From NCBI RefSeq assembly GCF_029624655.1, contig NZ_JARRSA010000035.1, forward strand, positions 1-39,839: 39,839 nt of DNA. The letters are read 5' to 3'. A program made the translations under genes and the position numbers. Positions 24,990-34,649 of the stretch are shown one piece after another; position 1 is the first letter of the stretch, and each line of letters opens with the position of its first letter. The notes under the pieces are model-generated. The model did not search any database. It had not been told where the DNA came from and saw nothing but the letters and a program-made list of their open reading frames with translations. The stretch comes from Roseicyclus salinarum (GTDB lineage Bacteria; Pseudomonadota; Alphaproteobacteria; Rhodobacterales; Rhodobacteraceae).

Positions 24990-26879
24990 TCATTCCTCCC
25001 GGATGCCGTCGGGCGGCAACACGATCCCGACCCTCAGCCCCGTCTCCCGAAAATCGACCGACACCTCGGCGCCGAGTTGCATCACCAGAACCTGTTGCAG
25101 CACGCGCGAGCCGAAGCCCGTTTCCTTCGGCGGCGAGATGCCTGTCAGACCGGCCTCTTCCCACACAAGATCGAGCGCGCCGTCTGACGACAAGCTCCAG
25201 CGAACCGAAACGGTTCCCTCCGGTCCCGAAAAAGCGCCATATTTCGCGGCGTTCGTTGCAAGTTCGTGCAGCGCCAGAGCCAGCGGCTGGACCGCGGCGA
25301 CCGGCAGCTTCAGCAATGGCCCCTCGACGGTCCAGCGCGACGTGTCCGGCCCGCCATAGGGCGCCAGCTCTGCCTTGACGAGCCGGCACAAGGACATGTC
25401 CTGCCACTGGTTCTCGGCGATGAGCTGGTGCGCCGAGGCGAGCGCGCGCAGCCGTCCCTCGAAACTGTCGCGGAACGCATCGACATCCTTGGCCGAGCGC
25501 GACGCCTGCCGCGCGATGGTGATGACGAGCGAGAAGATGTTCTTGACCCGGTGGTCCAGCTCGGCCGAGACGAGGGCGAGCGTCTCCTCGCGGCGCTTGC
25601 GGTCGGTTATGTCGAGGTTGAGGCCGACATAACCGAACAGCTCGCCCTCCTCGTCGAAAACCGGCCGGGCGATGGCCAGAATGTCGTGGCGGCTGCCGCT
25701 GCTGCCGACGAACCGGTGCTCGCGTTCCCAGTTGCCGCGCCTTTCCACGCAGGCGCTCCACGCCTCGCGCGTCGCCGCCGCGTCCTCGGGCAGAAGCTTG
25801 GACAGCCAGCCGAAATCGGCCGCTTCCTCGAAGGTCAGCTCGACCACTTCCAGGAAGGACTCGCTCACATATGTCAGCCGGCCCGCGGGATCGCAGGTCC
25901 AGATGCCGTAGGGAATGGAATCCGCGATGGCGCGGTATTGCTGGTTGCGCTCGAGGACCTCGCGCTGGCGGCGCTTCTGGTCGGAGATGTCCACGACGGC
26001 AGCGTAGTATCCGTCGGTCTCTCCGTAGAGGTTGTGGCGCGGGGCGAAGGTCGCGAGGACGTCGCGCCTCTCGCCGTCCGGGCCGACGACAATCCGGTTT
26101 TCGAAACTGACCACATGCCCCGCGAGCGCCTGCTTCGCGTGCGGCTCCACCTTCTGATAGACCTCCTCGCCGAGGACGTCGGCCACACGGCGCCCGATGA
26201 TCGCCGAGGGGGCCCAGCCGAAACTGCGGTATGCCTTGTTCACGAACTCGTAACGGCCATCGGCGTTCACGACGGAAAAGAGGATCGGCATGGCGTCGGC
26301 GAAGGACCTCAGCGCGCGCCGCTCGCGCTCGGCCTCCTCGCGGTCGCGGACGTTGCGGATCGACAGCCACACGATGTTGGCGACCGAGCGGATGAAATCG
26401 AGGTCGTAGTCGTCGAAGCTGCACCTGTCGGTGCGCGAATCGTGGATGCCGAGGATGCCCCATGGATTGTCGGTGGGCCCCACCACGATGCTTGCGCCGC
26501 AGGTGATGCCATGCTCGACCAGAAGCGGAGAGGGCTTCAGCCGGGTCTCGGTCACGAAGTCGCTCACCACGACGGGGTCTTCCTGCGACAGCGTGTATCC
26601 CGCCTGCGTCCCGGCATCGGTGGCGATCGTGGATCTTCCGACGACGCCGGGCTTCCAGCCGATGCCGGCGCGCACCGTCATCGTGCGGCCATCCGGGGAC
26701 AGGCCGAGAAGGGACACGTACTCGACGTCGAGGCACCTGCCCAGCTCCTGCACGGCGCGCTCCAGAAGCATGTCAAGGGAACGACCCTCGAGCGCGAGGC
26801 GGCCAAGCTCGGCCACGGCCCGGTGCTGGACTTCGCGCATGGACGGCGCGCGCGTTTCCTGGTCGACCTTTGAGGGCAT
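24990..26879 (-). CDS. GAF-PAS-PAS HWE-family sensor histidine kinase
   Basis: The 629-residue soluble kinase has no membrane helix. A GAF domain at about 25-180 contains GIGWKPGVVG and GPTDNPWGILGIHD. PAS domains lie at about 190-300 and 315-428, each ending in a PAC-like DISDQKRR or DITDRKRR. The HWE/HisKA_2 phospho-acceptor H443 is in ELDHRVKNIFSLV, and the ATPase domain has HELATNAAKYGAFS. Start ATG 26879 has GGGAGGACGCG upstream; an upstream extension is Arg-rich and implausible. Next comes its stand-alone receiver gene. The signal (light, redox or a small molecule) is unknown; the first PAS lacks the NCRFLQ motif of LOV photoreceptors. Confidence 0.92.
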   Translation of the reverse strand: MPSKVDQETRAPSMREVQHRAVAELGRLALEGRSLDMLLERAVQELGRCLDVEYVSLLGLSPDGRTMTVRAGIGWKPGVVGRSTIATDAGTQAGYTLSQEDPVVVSDFVTETRLKPSPLLVEHGITCGASIVVGPTDNPWGILGIHDSRTDRCSFDDYDLDFIRSVANIVWLSIRNVRDREEAERERRALRSFADAMPILFSVVNADGRYEFVNKAYRSFGWAPSAIIGRRVADVLGEEVYQKVEPHAKQALAGHVVSFENRIVVGPDGERRDVLATFAPRHNLYGETDGYYAAVVDISDQKRRQREVLERNQQYRAIADSIPYGIWTCDPAGRLTYVSESFLEVVELTFEEAADFGWLSKLLPEDAAATREAWSACVERRGNWEREHRFVGSSGSRHDILAIARPVFDEEGELFGYVGLNLDITDRKRREETLALVSAELDHRVKNIFSLVITIARQASRSAKDVDAFRDSFEGRLRALASAHQLIAENQWQDMSLCRLVKAELAPYGGPDTSRWTVEGPLLKLPVAAVQPLALALHELATNAAKYGAFSGPEGTVSVRWSLSSDGALDLVWEEAGLTGISPPKETGFGSRVLQQVLVMQLGAEVSVDFRETGLRVGIVLPPDGIREE

Positions 26880-27080
26880 CGCGTCCTCCCGAGGAGGAAT
26901 GGTGTAGCAGGACGGACGCGCGCAGAAAAGCGCCAGGTGCCCGGACGGCGCGATGCGCCGCCTCTGGAGACGGGAGCCGGTGCGGTCAAGGGCAGCCCCG
27001 AGCCACGTGGCGGAAGCGGCACGCGGACACGTCCCCGGACAGGAGGGGGGGCCAACGGCTGCGCTCGACGGCAAGGGCTC

Positions 27081-27104
27081 GCGCGGAGGTGCCAGCCTCC
27101 GCGC
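27081..27104 (-). terminator. Hairpin after the glycosyltransferase operon
   Basis: GCGCGGAGG (27081-27089) and CCTCCGCGC (27096-27104) are perfect arms with a 6-nt loop, 40 bp beyond the stop of the SMR-like gene. The rest of the 264-bp gap 26880-27143 has no gene that I can support. Confidence 0.55.
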
Positions 27105-27143
27105 CGCGGCGGGACGCGGGCGCAGGCCTGCCCCCTTTCCGCG

Positions 27144-27518
27144 TCAGGCGTTTATCACGACCATTCCCGCCACGATCAATCCGGCCCCGATCCAGTAGCG
27201 CAGGCCCAGGGTCTCGCCGAAGACCACCAGCGAGGCCAGCGGGACCAGCACGAAGCTGAGCGCCATGAACGGATAGGCCTGCGACAGCGGCATGTGCCTG
27301 AGGACGTAGACCCAGAGGATCGTGGCCGAGCCGTAGATCGCGAAGGCGAGCAGGAGATAGGGGTCGGCGAGCGTGCGCAGGATGCCCGCGACGCCGGTGG
27401 CTCCGCGCCCGTCGATCCGGCCCCCGGTCAGCTTGAACAGGACCTGCCCCGCAGAGATCATGACCGGAGTCAGAAGAATCCCGACCCACAGTAGCGCCAC
27501 GGGCGCGCCCGCGCTCAT
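27144..27518 (-). CDS. SMR/EamA-type four-helix transporter (flippase-like)
   Basis: The 124-residue product has four hydrophobic helices, about 7-28, 48-66, 73-93 and 101-122. It shows the small multidrug resistance/ArnE-ArnF pattern: AGQVLFKLTGG in helix 1, LRHMPLSQAYPFMALSFVLV in helix 3, and FGETLGLRYWIGAGLIVAGM in helix 4. In the Arn pathway such proteins flip undecaprenyl-phosphate-sugars; others export drugs. Start at 27518 overlaps the methyltransferase stop by ATGA, and the operon begins with a GT-C enzyme, which favours the flippase role. Confidence 0.8.
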   Translation of the reverse strand: MSAGAPVALLWVGILLTPVMISAGQVLFKLTGGRIDGRGATGVAGILRTLADPYLLLAFAIYGSATILWVYVLRHMPLSQAYPFMALSFVLVPLASLVVFGETLGLRYWIGAGLIVAGMVVINA

Positions 27519-28249
27519 GCCGCCCGCTCCCGCGAGGCGGCCGCCGGGCCGGGGTCTGGGCGATCCTCGCAATAGTAGATGTCGCGGCCGATATCCTCGC
27601 AGACATGCGCCTCGGGGCTGGGGTGGACCGCGCGCAGGAAACTGTGCGTGTAGGGGAAGAAGTTGAAATGCGGGTTGAAGGCGTAGCGGTATTCCCGCTC
27701 GCGCGGGACCACGATGATGACCCGCTTGCGCGCGATGCGGCGCAGCTCGGCGATGGCGCGCCGGTAGTCCAGCACATGCTCGATGACATGGGTGCAGACC
27801 ACGGTGTTGAAGGCGCCGTCCTCGAATGGCAGGTCCTCGATGCGGGCCGCGACGTAGTCCACGCCCTCGATCTGGGCCGCGTCCTCGACCACGAAATCGA
27901 CGCCCGTCAGGCGCGTGATTTCGGGCCGGGCCTCGTGGATGCGCCGCAGAAGCGCGCCGGTGCCGCAGCCGACATCGCACAGGCTGTCGCCCGTGACGTC
28001 GCGCGCGATGCGCGCGATGCAGGCGCGCGAATTGTCGGTTCCGTCGTGGACCCGCGGATGCTCGCGATAGAGCGCCTCGTATTCCGCTTCGGTCAGGAAG
28101 GGAGCGCGGGCGCGGAACTCGGCCAGTCGCGTGACATGCCCGCCCCAGGCCTGCCTGGCGAGCCAGTGGAAGGCCGCGCTGTCGCGCAGGACCGGCGGCA
28201 GGAGGTCCTCGAGCACGAAGCGGATGCGGTTGGTCGTTTCGCGGCGCAT
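27515..28249 (-). CDS. Class I SAM-dependent methyltransferase
   Basis: The 244-residue product has the Rossmann motif I LCDVGCGTGALLRRI at about 90-104 and acidic LTGVDFV after strand 2. FNTVVCTHVIEHVLDYRRAI follows, typical of the Methyltransf_11/25 group, then VIIVVPREREYRYAF. The N-terminal 85 residues form a helical, basic cap (FLTEAEYEALYREHPRVHDG). It is 15 bp after the GT-C gene and overlaps the flippase-like gene by four bases, so it may modify the sugar or lipid this operon handles. The substrate cannot be read. Confidence 0.85.
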   Translation of the reverse strand: MRRETTNRIRFVLEDLLPPVLRDSAAFHWLARQAWGGHVTRLAEFRARAPFLTEAEYEALYREHPRVHDGTDNSRACIARIARDVTGDSLCDVGCGTGALLRRIHEARPEITRLTGVDFVVEDAAQIEGVDYVAARIEDLPFEDGAFNTVVCTHVIEHVLDYRRAIAELRRIARKRVIIVVPREREYRYAFNPHFNFFPYTHSFLRAVHPSPEAHVCEDIGRDIYYCEDRPDPGPAAASRERAA

Positions 28250-28264
28250 GGCGCGGCTCTCCTT

Positions 28265-30097
28265 TCAGTCCGGCAGAACGGCGTATAGCCGCAAGGGGCT
28301 CTCGGGCGATACGGGAAGGCGCGCGAGATAGGCCGGCACCTCGCCGCGCAGGAGCGCGGGATAAAGACCGGGATGCGCGCTGCCGGGCGGCAGGCGCGTC
28401 TCGGGGTCGCCGTCGCAGATCGCGACGTAATCGACGCCGTGGCGGCGCAGGAGCCGTTCGGCCTCGGCGGGTTCGGCGCGGGCGATGCGCAGCTGCGCGA
28501 TCATGCCCGCCTCGTTGCGGTGGTAGGGCGCGGAAAGGACGCGGTGCGGGCTTTCCAGCAGGATGTGCGCCCCGAGGTTCGAGCTTGCCGAGACGACACC
28601 CGGCGGGCGCGCCGCAAGCGCGCGGTAGGTGCCGGGGGCGTAGCACGTCCGCAGGTCCGCGAGGATCGCGGCCTCGGACGGCGCACCTTCCGATCCGGGT
28701 GCGGCGCGGGTCGGAAAGCTCGCGACGATGGGCACCGAGGCGCCCGGCACCGACACGGCGACCAGCGCGATTGCCGCGAGACCGCAGGCCCGCCGCCCCC
28801 GCGCGAGGTTCTCGTGGAACAGCGCCGCCGCCAGCACCGAGACGGGCAGAATTGCGAACACCGGAAGCGACGATGTCGCGCGCATCTGGTAGGCCGCGAT
28901 CGCCCCGGCCGAAATCAGACCCGCGGCCACGATCGCCCAGCCGGGCCTGTCGCGCGCCCCGCGCAGCATGAGGGAGATCGCGGCGACAAGCCCCGCGGCC
29001 CCCGCCAGCCACGCCGGCACGATGTATTCCGGGATCTGTGCCAGCGCCTCGGACAGGGTCCGTGTCTCGGCCACCTTGTCGAGCCACGCCTCGCGGAGAA
29101 ACGGGTCGATCTGGTCCACGGGATTGGAGAAGCAGGCGGGCGCCACCAGTGCCGTCATGCCCAACGCGACGGCCGCCACGCAGGCCAGCGCGCCGATCCG
29201 CACGGGCGCGGCACGGCCGGACAGTGCCGCGCCCATCGCCGCAAGCCCCAGACCGCCCGACAGGACCGGAAGCGCCATGTCCCGCGAAAGCGCGTCGCAG
29301 TAGCCGCCCGCGTAGGCCATCGCGGGCGCCGTGGCCACGAAGACCGCGGCCAGCATCCCCGAGAGCGAGAGGCCGAAGGCCGTGGCGGAGCGCGAGAGCC
29401 GCGAGGGCGCGGCGACCCACGCAAGGGCGAAGGCCGCGCCGAAGGCGGCGAGCACGGGCGCACGCTCGATGCCGACGCCGAGGCTCAGCGCCGCGGCCGC
29501 ACCCGCAAGCGCGGCCCAGCGCGGGCTTCGCGGCGCCAGGGCGAGGCCCGCGATGACCACGGCAAGAAGCGTGAGCTGCACGTTGTGATGGTCGAGCGCG
29601 CCGGGGTCGTGCTTGCCGGCATGGGCCATCGCCGCCCCCGTCAGAAGCGCCGCCGCCCAGGCCGCGTCGCGCCCGCCGAGCCTGCGGGCGGCGGCGGCCA
29701 TGACGAGGACGGCGGGAAGCAGCACGAGGACCGGCCAGAGGATCGCCGCCGCCCGCTCGGCGCCGGGCTGCCCCGCGAGGGGGCCGAACAGCGCGATGAG
29801 GGCGGCGATTGGAAGATCGACGAGGCGCGACCAGTGCATGGCCGTGCCGCCCTCCGGCCCGAGGCGCGGCTGCACGGGATCGAACCAGCCCTGCCCCGCC
29901 ATGAGGTCGCGCACCTGCACGAGCCGCATGGCGTCGTCGGTGCCGAGCCGCAGGTCCCCGCCATCGAGCCACAGCGCGACAAGCGCAGGCAGCGCGCAGA
30001 AGGCCCACCCGGCGAGGACCGGGGCCCATAGCCCCTGCCCCGCGCCCTGCTGGCCGCGTTGCGCATCCGTCCGCATCGTCGCGGAATTCGAGCCCAT
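28265..30097 (-). CDS. GT-C-type membrane glycosyltransferase-like protein
   Basis: The 610-residue product has about 11-13 hydrophobic helices and a C-terminal periplasmic-type domain (about 480-610; CYAPGTYRALAARPPGVVSA, LLRRHGVDYVAICDGDPETR). The first loop after helix 1 carries GTDDAMRLVQVRDLMAGQGW and MHWSRLVDLP, an acidic-pair loop like that of GT-C enzymes (PMT, STT3, ArnT) that use lipid-linked sugars. HDPGALDHHNVQL in a later loop is also characteristic. I start at ATG 30097 because AAGGGA precedes it; an in-frame ATG at 30130 is less likely. It heads the operon with the methyltransferase and SMR-like gene, divergent from a GT2. Confidence 0.78.
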   Translation of the reverse strand: MGSNSATMRTDAQRGQQGAGQGLWAPVLAGWAFCALPALVALWLDGGDLRLGTDDAMRLVQVRDLMAGQGWFDPVQPRLGPEGGTAMHWSRLVDLPIAALIALFGPLAGQPGAERAAAILWPVLVLLPAVLVMAAAARRLGGRDAAWAAALLTGAAMAHAGKHDPGALDHHNVQLTLLAVVIAGLALAPRSPRWAALAGAAAALSLGVGIERAPVLAAFGAAFALAWVAAPSRLSRSATAFGLSLSGMLAAVFVATAPAMAYAGGYCDALSRDMALPVLSGGLGLAAMGAALSGRAAPVRIGALACVAAVALGMTALVAPACFSNPVDQIDPFLREAWLDKVAETRTLSEALAQIPEYIVPAWLAGAAGLVAAISLMLRGARDRPGWAIVAAGLISAGAIAAYQMRATSSLPVFAILPVSVLAAALFHENLARGRRACGLAAIALVAVSVPGASVPIVASFPTRAAPGSEGAPSEAAILADLRTCYAPGTYRALAARPPGVVSASSNLGAHILLESPHRVLSAPYHRNEAGMIAQLRIARAEPAEAERLLRRHGVDYVAICDGDPETRLPPGSAHPGLYPALLRGEVPAYLARLPVSPESPLRLYAVLPD

Positions 30098-30192
30098 CAC
30101 GAGGTCCCTTGTTGCCCAGCGCCAGATCAATCCGATACTTTGGCGAAATGAGGGCGCGCGCGTGAAACAATCTTTGTGAAGCAGGTGGATTG

Positions 30193-31170
30193 ATGACAGA
30201 ACCGAGCTTCGGCAACGCGCGCATCGCCGTCTTCCTGCCCTGCCTCAACGAGGAGATGACGATCGGGCCTCTGGTGCGCGAATTTCGCGCCGCGCTGCCC
30301 AGCGCGCGCATCGTCGTCTACGACAACCTCTCCACCGACCGGACCGCCGAGCGCGCGCGCGAGGCCGGCGCCGAAGTGGTGGCCGTGCAGCGCCGGGGCA
30401 AGGGCAACGTCGTGGGCACCGCCTTCGCCGACATCGAGGCCGACGTCTACGTCATGGCCGACGGAGACGGCACCTACGCCGCGCACGAGGCGCCGGCGCT
30501 CGTGCGCAGGCTCGTGGAGGATCGTCTCGACATGGTGATCGGGCGCCGCGAAGGCGTCACGCAGGACGCCGGGCGCGCGGGCCACGCCTTCGGCAACAGG
30601 ATCTTCAACGCGATCTTCCGCAGCATCTTCGGCGACGGCTACGAGGACATCCTGTCGGGCTACAGGGTGTTCAGCCGCCGTTTCGCCAAGTCGTTTCCCG
30701 CGCTTTCGACCGGGTTCGAGATCGAGACCGAGCTTTCCGTGCACGCGCTCCAGCTGCGCCTGCCCGTGGCGGAGATGCCGGTCAGCTACGGCAAGCGGCC
30801 CGAGGGGTCGCGCTCGAAGCTGTCGACCTTCCACGACGGCACGCGGATCCTGTCGGCGTTCCTGCTTTTGATGAAGGAGGTGAAGCCGCTGACCTTCTTC
30901 AGCGCCTTCGCGCTCGTCGCGCTGTTCGCCTCGTTCATCTTCGGCATCCCGGTTCTGAACGACTACTTCGAGACCGGGCTGGTGGACCGGATGCCGACCT
31001 GGATGCTGACCATGGCGTTGATGATCCTGGCGTTCCTGCTGTTCACCTGCGGGCTGATCCTCGACAGCGTCGCGCGCGGCCGGCTCGAGCGCAAGAGGCT
31101 CGCCGCGCTCGCCATCAGGCGCTTCGAGCCCGTGACCGCCGAAGGCGGCGCGGTTCGGGCGGCCGAATAG
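30193..31170 (+). CDS. Family 2 glycosyltransferase (polyprenyl-phosphate sugar synthase-like)
   Basis: The 325-residue product has a GT-A fold: IAVFLPCLNEEMTIGPLV, YDNLSTDRTAERAREAGA and the metal-binding VMADGDGTY (D90/D92). DILSGYRVFSRRFAKSFPA and GFEIETELSVHA follow. Two C-terminal helices (about 235-257 and 270-296) anchor it in the inner membrane. This matches DPM1/ArnC-type enzymes that load a sugar onto polyprenyl phosphate. ATG 30193 has GCAGGTGG upstream. The 95-bp region shared with the divergent GT-C gene suggests co-regulation. The nucleotide sugar is unknown. Confidence 0.87.
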   Translation: MTEPSFGNARIAVFLPCLNEEMTIGPLVREFRAALPSARIVVYDNLSTDRTAERAREAGAEVVAVQRRGKGNVVGTAFADIEADVYVMADGDGTYAAHEAPALVRRLVEDRLDMVIGRREGVTQDAGRAGHAFGNRIFNAIFRSIFGDGYEDILSGYRVFSRRFAKSFPALSTGFEIETELSVHALQLRLPVAEMPVSYGKRPEGSRSKLSTFHDGTRILSAFLLLMKEVKPLTFFSAFALVALFASFIFGIPVLNDYFETGLVDRMPTWMLTMALMILAFLLFTCGLILDSVARGRLERKRLAALAIRRFEPVTAEGGAVRAAE

Positions 31171-31177
31171 GCCCGCG

Positions 31178-32635
<1,458 letters not shown>

Positions 32636-32698
32636 TCACGTCAGGCTGCCCGCCTCCATCCTCCGCTATCTGCGTCTCGTTCCGGCCTTGTCCATCCC

Positions 32699-32734
32699 CC
32701 CGAGACTTCGATCGGCGCACCGATCCGCCTCGGG
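32699..32734. terminator. Two-part stem in the gap between regulator and kinase
   Basis: The outer arms CCCGAG/CTCGGG (32699-32704, 32729-32734) enclose a 5/3-nt internal loop, and the inner arms GATCGG/CCGATC (32710-32715, 32720-32725) enclose loop CGCA. It lies in the 245-bp gap 32636-32880, otherwise without a gene. It may end the regulator transcript or be leader structure of the kinase mRNA. No T-run follows. Confidence 0.4.
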
Positions 32735-32880
32735 TCTGACGGTCCATGGACCCGCATCGCGAACGGCTGTCGAAAGCACGCCCGTTCATCCGTTAATCAT
32801 TATCAGCCGGACTCGGGTGAAATCGTGATGAGACTGTGGCGGTTTTCGGGGCTGCCGTCCCCGCCTGCGGGCGGTTCTGG

Positions 32881-33471
32881 CTACGACACGAAGCCTGCCG
32901 GAGCCGGTGCCCGCGCTCTCCCGGCGGCACGCCCCGCGACGCGGCGGAGATCGTCCCAGCGCCGCCGCAGCCTGCCACCTTCCTCGGGGTCGCCCTCGGG
33001 CACGTCGCGCAGAGGCGCCTCCGGCTCCTGCACCGCGTTGGCCGCGCCGCCGCCTCCGCCCGGCCTGATGCCGCACGCCGCATCGATGCGGTGAAGCACA
33101 TCGTCGTAATCGAAAGGCTTCGTGACGTAGTCGAAGATGCCCTTGCTCCAGGCCGCCTGGACATGCTCCTTGTCGCACATTGCCGTGAGCATGATGACGG
33201 CCGCATCGGCATGGCGCGGGTTCCTGCGGATCCGGTCCAGCAACTCAAGACCGCCCATCTTCGGCATCTGCATGTCGAGGACGAGGACGTCGAAGGGCCT
33301 GTGCGCCCCGGAGACGTGCCGCAGCGCGGCCGAAGCGGAGCTTGCGAGCGTGACCTCGTAGGACCGAAGCGAAGTCATCGCCACGCCGAGAAGCTGAAGG
33401 AGGTCCGGCTCGTCGTCGACGACGAGAATGCGCGGAGGGACCTGGCCGGAGCCGCATCCAACATCGGTCAT
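32881..33471 (-). CDS. Response regulator with short unclassified tail
   Basis: The receiver spans about residues 13-135 of 196: ILVVDDEPDLL (D19, D20), phospho-acceptor D66 in VLVLDMQMPKMGG, T96 in IMLTAMCD, and K118 in YVTKPFDYDD. The remaining 60 residues are Gly/Pro/Arg-rich (PGGGGGAANAVQEPEAPLRD) and show no DNA-binding or enzymatic domain, so it is effectively a single-domain regulator. Start ATG 33471 has GGAGGTTTCG upstream, better than longer in-frame options. It is upstream of the membrane kinase and divergent from luxI. Confidence 0.88.
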   Translation of the reverse strand: MTDVGCGSGQVPPRILVVDDEPDLLQLLGVAMTSLRSYEVTLASSASAALRHVSGAHRPFDVLVLDMQMPKMGGLELLDRIRRNPRHADAAVIMLTAMCDKEHVQAAWSKGIFDYVTKPFDYDDVLHRIDAACGIRPGGGGGAANAVQEPEAPLRDVPEGDPEEGGRLRRRWDDLRRVAGRAAGRARAPAPAGFVS

Positions 33472-33880
33472 GACGAAACCTCCACACGCGCAGCCACGGC
33501 CGGCACCATCCGCCTCCGCCCCCGCATCCGTCGCCCCGGTGGCTGCCGGGTTCCTGTGCAAGTAGCCGGACCGTTTGACCCGCATGGGGCAGATCGATGG
33601 CATTTATCCCGCATAAAGGAAGCTTTCCGGCATTTCCGTGGCCGCGGTTTCCATGAGAGCTACAACAATTTGGGTGGCCAGCGGCGCAGCAGGGCCGGCC
33701 ACAGCGTCCTGGCCGCGTCGCCATCGTGAGCCATGGCTTCGAAAGCACGACGTATCGGCGGACCGCCGCTCATGCGACCGAAACGAAAATGTCTCAGTCT
33801 TCGCAGATACCTACATCTTCCTATGGAGCCGTTTGAGGAATTCGGGCATGGTGAAGAAAAAAATTTGAGTGAGCAGGTTA
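33472..33880. promoter_or_regulatory. Divergent region between response regulator and luxI-type gene
   Basis: These 409 bp hold no supported gene. G+C is lower toward luxI, especially 33780-33880. I see no convincing lux box (a 20-bp dyad CTG-N10-CAG-like element) and no clear -35/-10 pair. A six-codon frame, ATG 33848 to TGA 33868 (MVKKKI), ends 12 bp before the luxI start but lacks a ribosome binding site. Confidence 0.4.
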
Positions 33881-34624
33881 ATGAATGACGAGCGGTCCAT
33901 GTCGTCCGCCCACCCTGCTTGGGTGGTGTTTCCGGATCTTGAGCCGTCCTTAAACAGTGCCGCATCGCGACGCCGTGAAAAGGGCGGTGCCAAGGACGCT
34001 GCGAAGCCCGCCGCTGACGGCGCCGGGCACGTCGTGGCGACCACCATGTCCTTCCGGACGATCCACGAGCACGGCGACCTTCTGGTGAAGTATCTCGAGG
34101 CGCGGCGATCCATCTTCGTGGACCGCCTGCACTGGAGCGTGCAGCAGGCAGAAGGGCTCGAATTCGACCAATACGACACGCCGCATTGCCGATGGGTGAT
34201 CCTGCACGAATTCGGCAAGGTCCTTGGCGGCGCCCGGCTTCTGCCGACCACGGCGTCGTGCGGCATCTACAGCTACATGCTCCGCGACGCGCAGAACGGC
34301 GCCCTCGCCGACATTCCCACCGACGTGCTGTTCTTCAAAGCTCCGGTCGATCCCGCCGTATGGGAGGCCTCGCGCTTCTTCATCACCGAGGCGGTGCCCG
34401 CCGTGCGCCGAACCGCCGTCCAGAGCATTCTCTTCGACCAGATGAGCGAAACCGCGCGCGCGAACGGCGCGTCCTACATCCTCGGCATCGTGCCGGGGAT
34501 CTGGTCGCGCTGGGCGCGGCGGCTGGGCAAGGGCGCGACCCCGATCGGCGCGCGCTTCTCGATCGACGGAACCTGGAGCCAGGCGGTGCTGTTCCACATC
34601 GCAAGCCGCAAGGACGGTTCCTGA
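33881..34624 (+). CDS. LuxI-family acyl-homoserine lactone synthase with N-terminal extension
   Basis: Makes AHL quorum signals from S-adenosylmethionine and acyl-ACP. All the invariant family residues are visible: R76 and F79 (RRSIFVD), W85, D96 and D99 (EFDQYDT), R119 (GGARLLP), E162 and R165 (WEASRFF). The 247-residue product is longer than usual (about 190-220). The catalytic fold begins near residue 55, so about 50 polar residues, Ala/Lys/Arg-rich (SRRREKGGAKDAAK), precede it. ATG 33881 is chosen for AGCAGG just upstream; ATG 33899 or GTG 33869 are possible. No luxR gene is adjacent; neighbours are two-component genes. It converges with the hybrid kinase (25 bp). Confidence 0.88.
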   Translation: MNDERSMSSAHPAWVVFPDLEPSLNSAASRRREKGGAKDAAKPAADGAGHVVATTMSFRTIHEHGDLLVKYLEARRSIFVDRLHWSVQQAEGLEFDQYDTPHCRWVILHEFGKVLGGARLLPTTASCGIYSYMLRDAQNGALADIPTDVLFFKAPVDPAVWEASRFFITEAVPAVRRTAVQSILFDQMSETARANGASYILGIVPGIWSRWARRLGKGATPIGARFSIDGTWSQAVLFHIASRKDGS

Positions 34625-34649
34625 CGCGTCCGCCGCGCGGCCGGCGTCC

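Noticed and set aside
27144-30311. Open frame of 1055 codons on the minus strand
   Set aside because: It ends as the SMR-like gene, but upstream it only runs antiphase through the methyltransferase and GT-C genes; the Arg/Ala/Gly-rich translation is a GC-rich frame artefact.
32787-32796. TTAACGGATG (minus strand), sharing 10 bases with the CtrA box at 37022
   Set aside because: The second half-site TTAAC is missing at the required spacing, so it is at best a weak half-site.
33848-33868. Six-codon leader frame MVKKKI before luxI
   Set aside because: No ribosome binding site and no attenuator-like structure follows.
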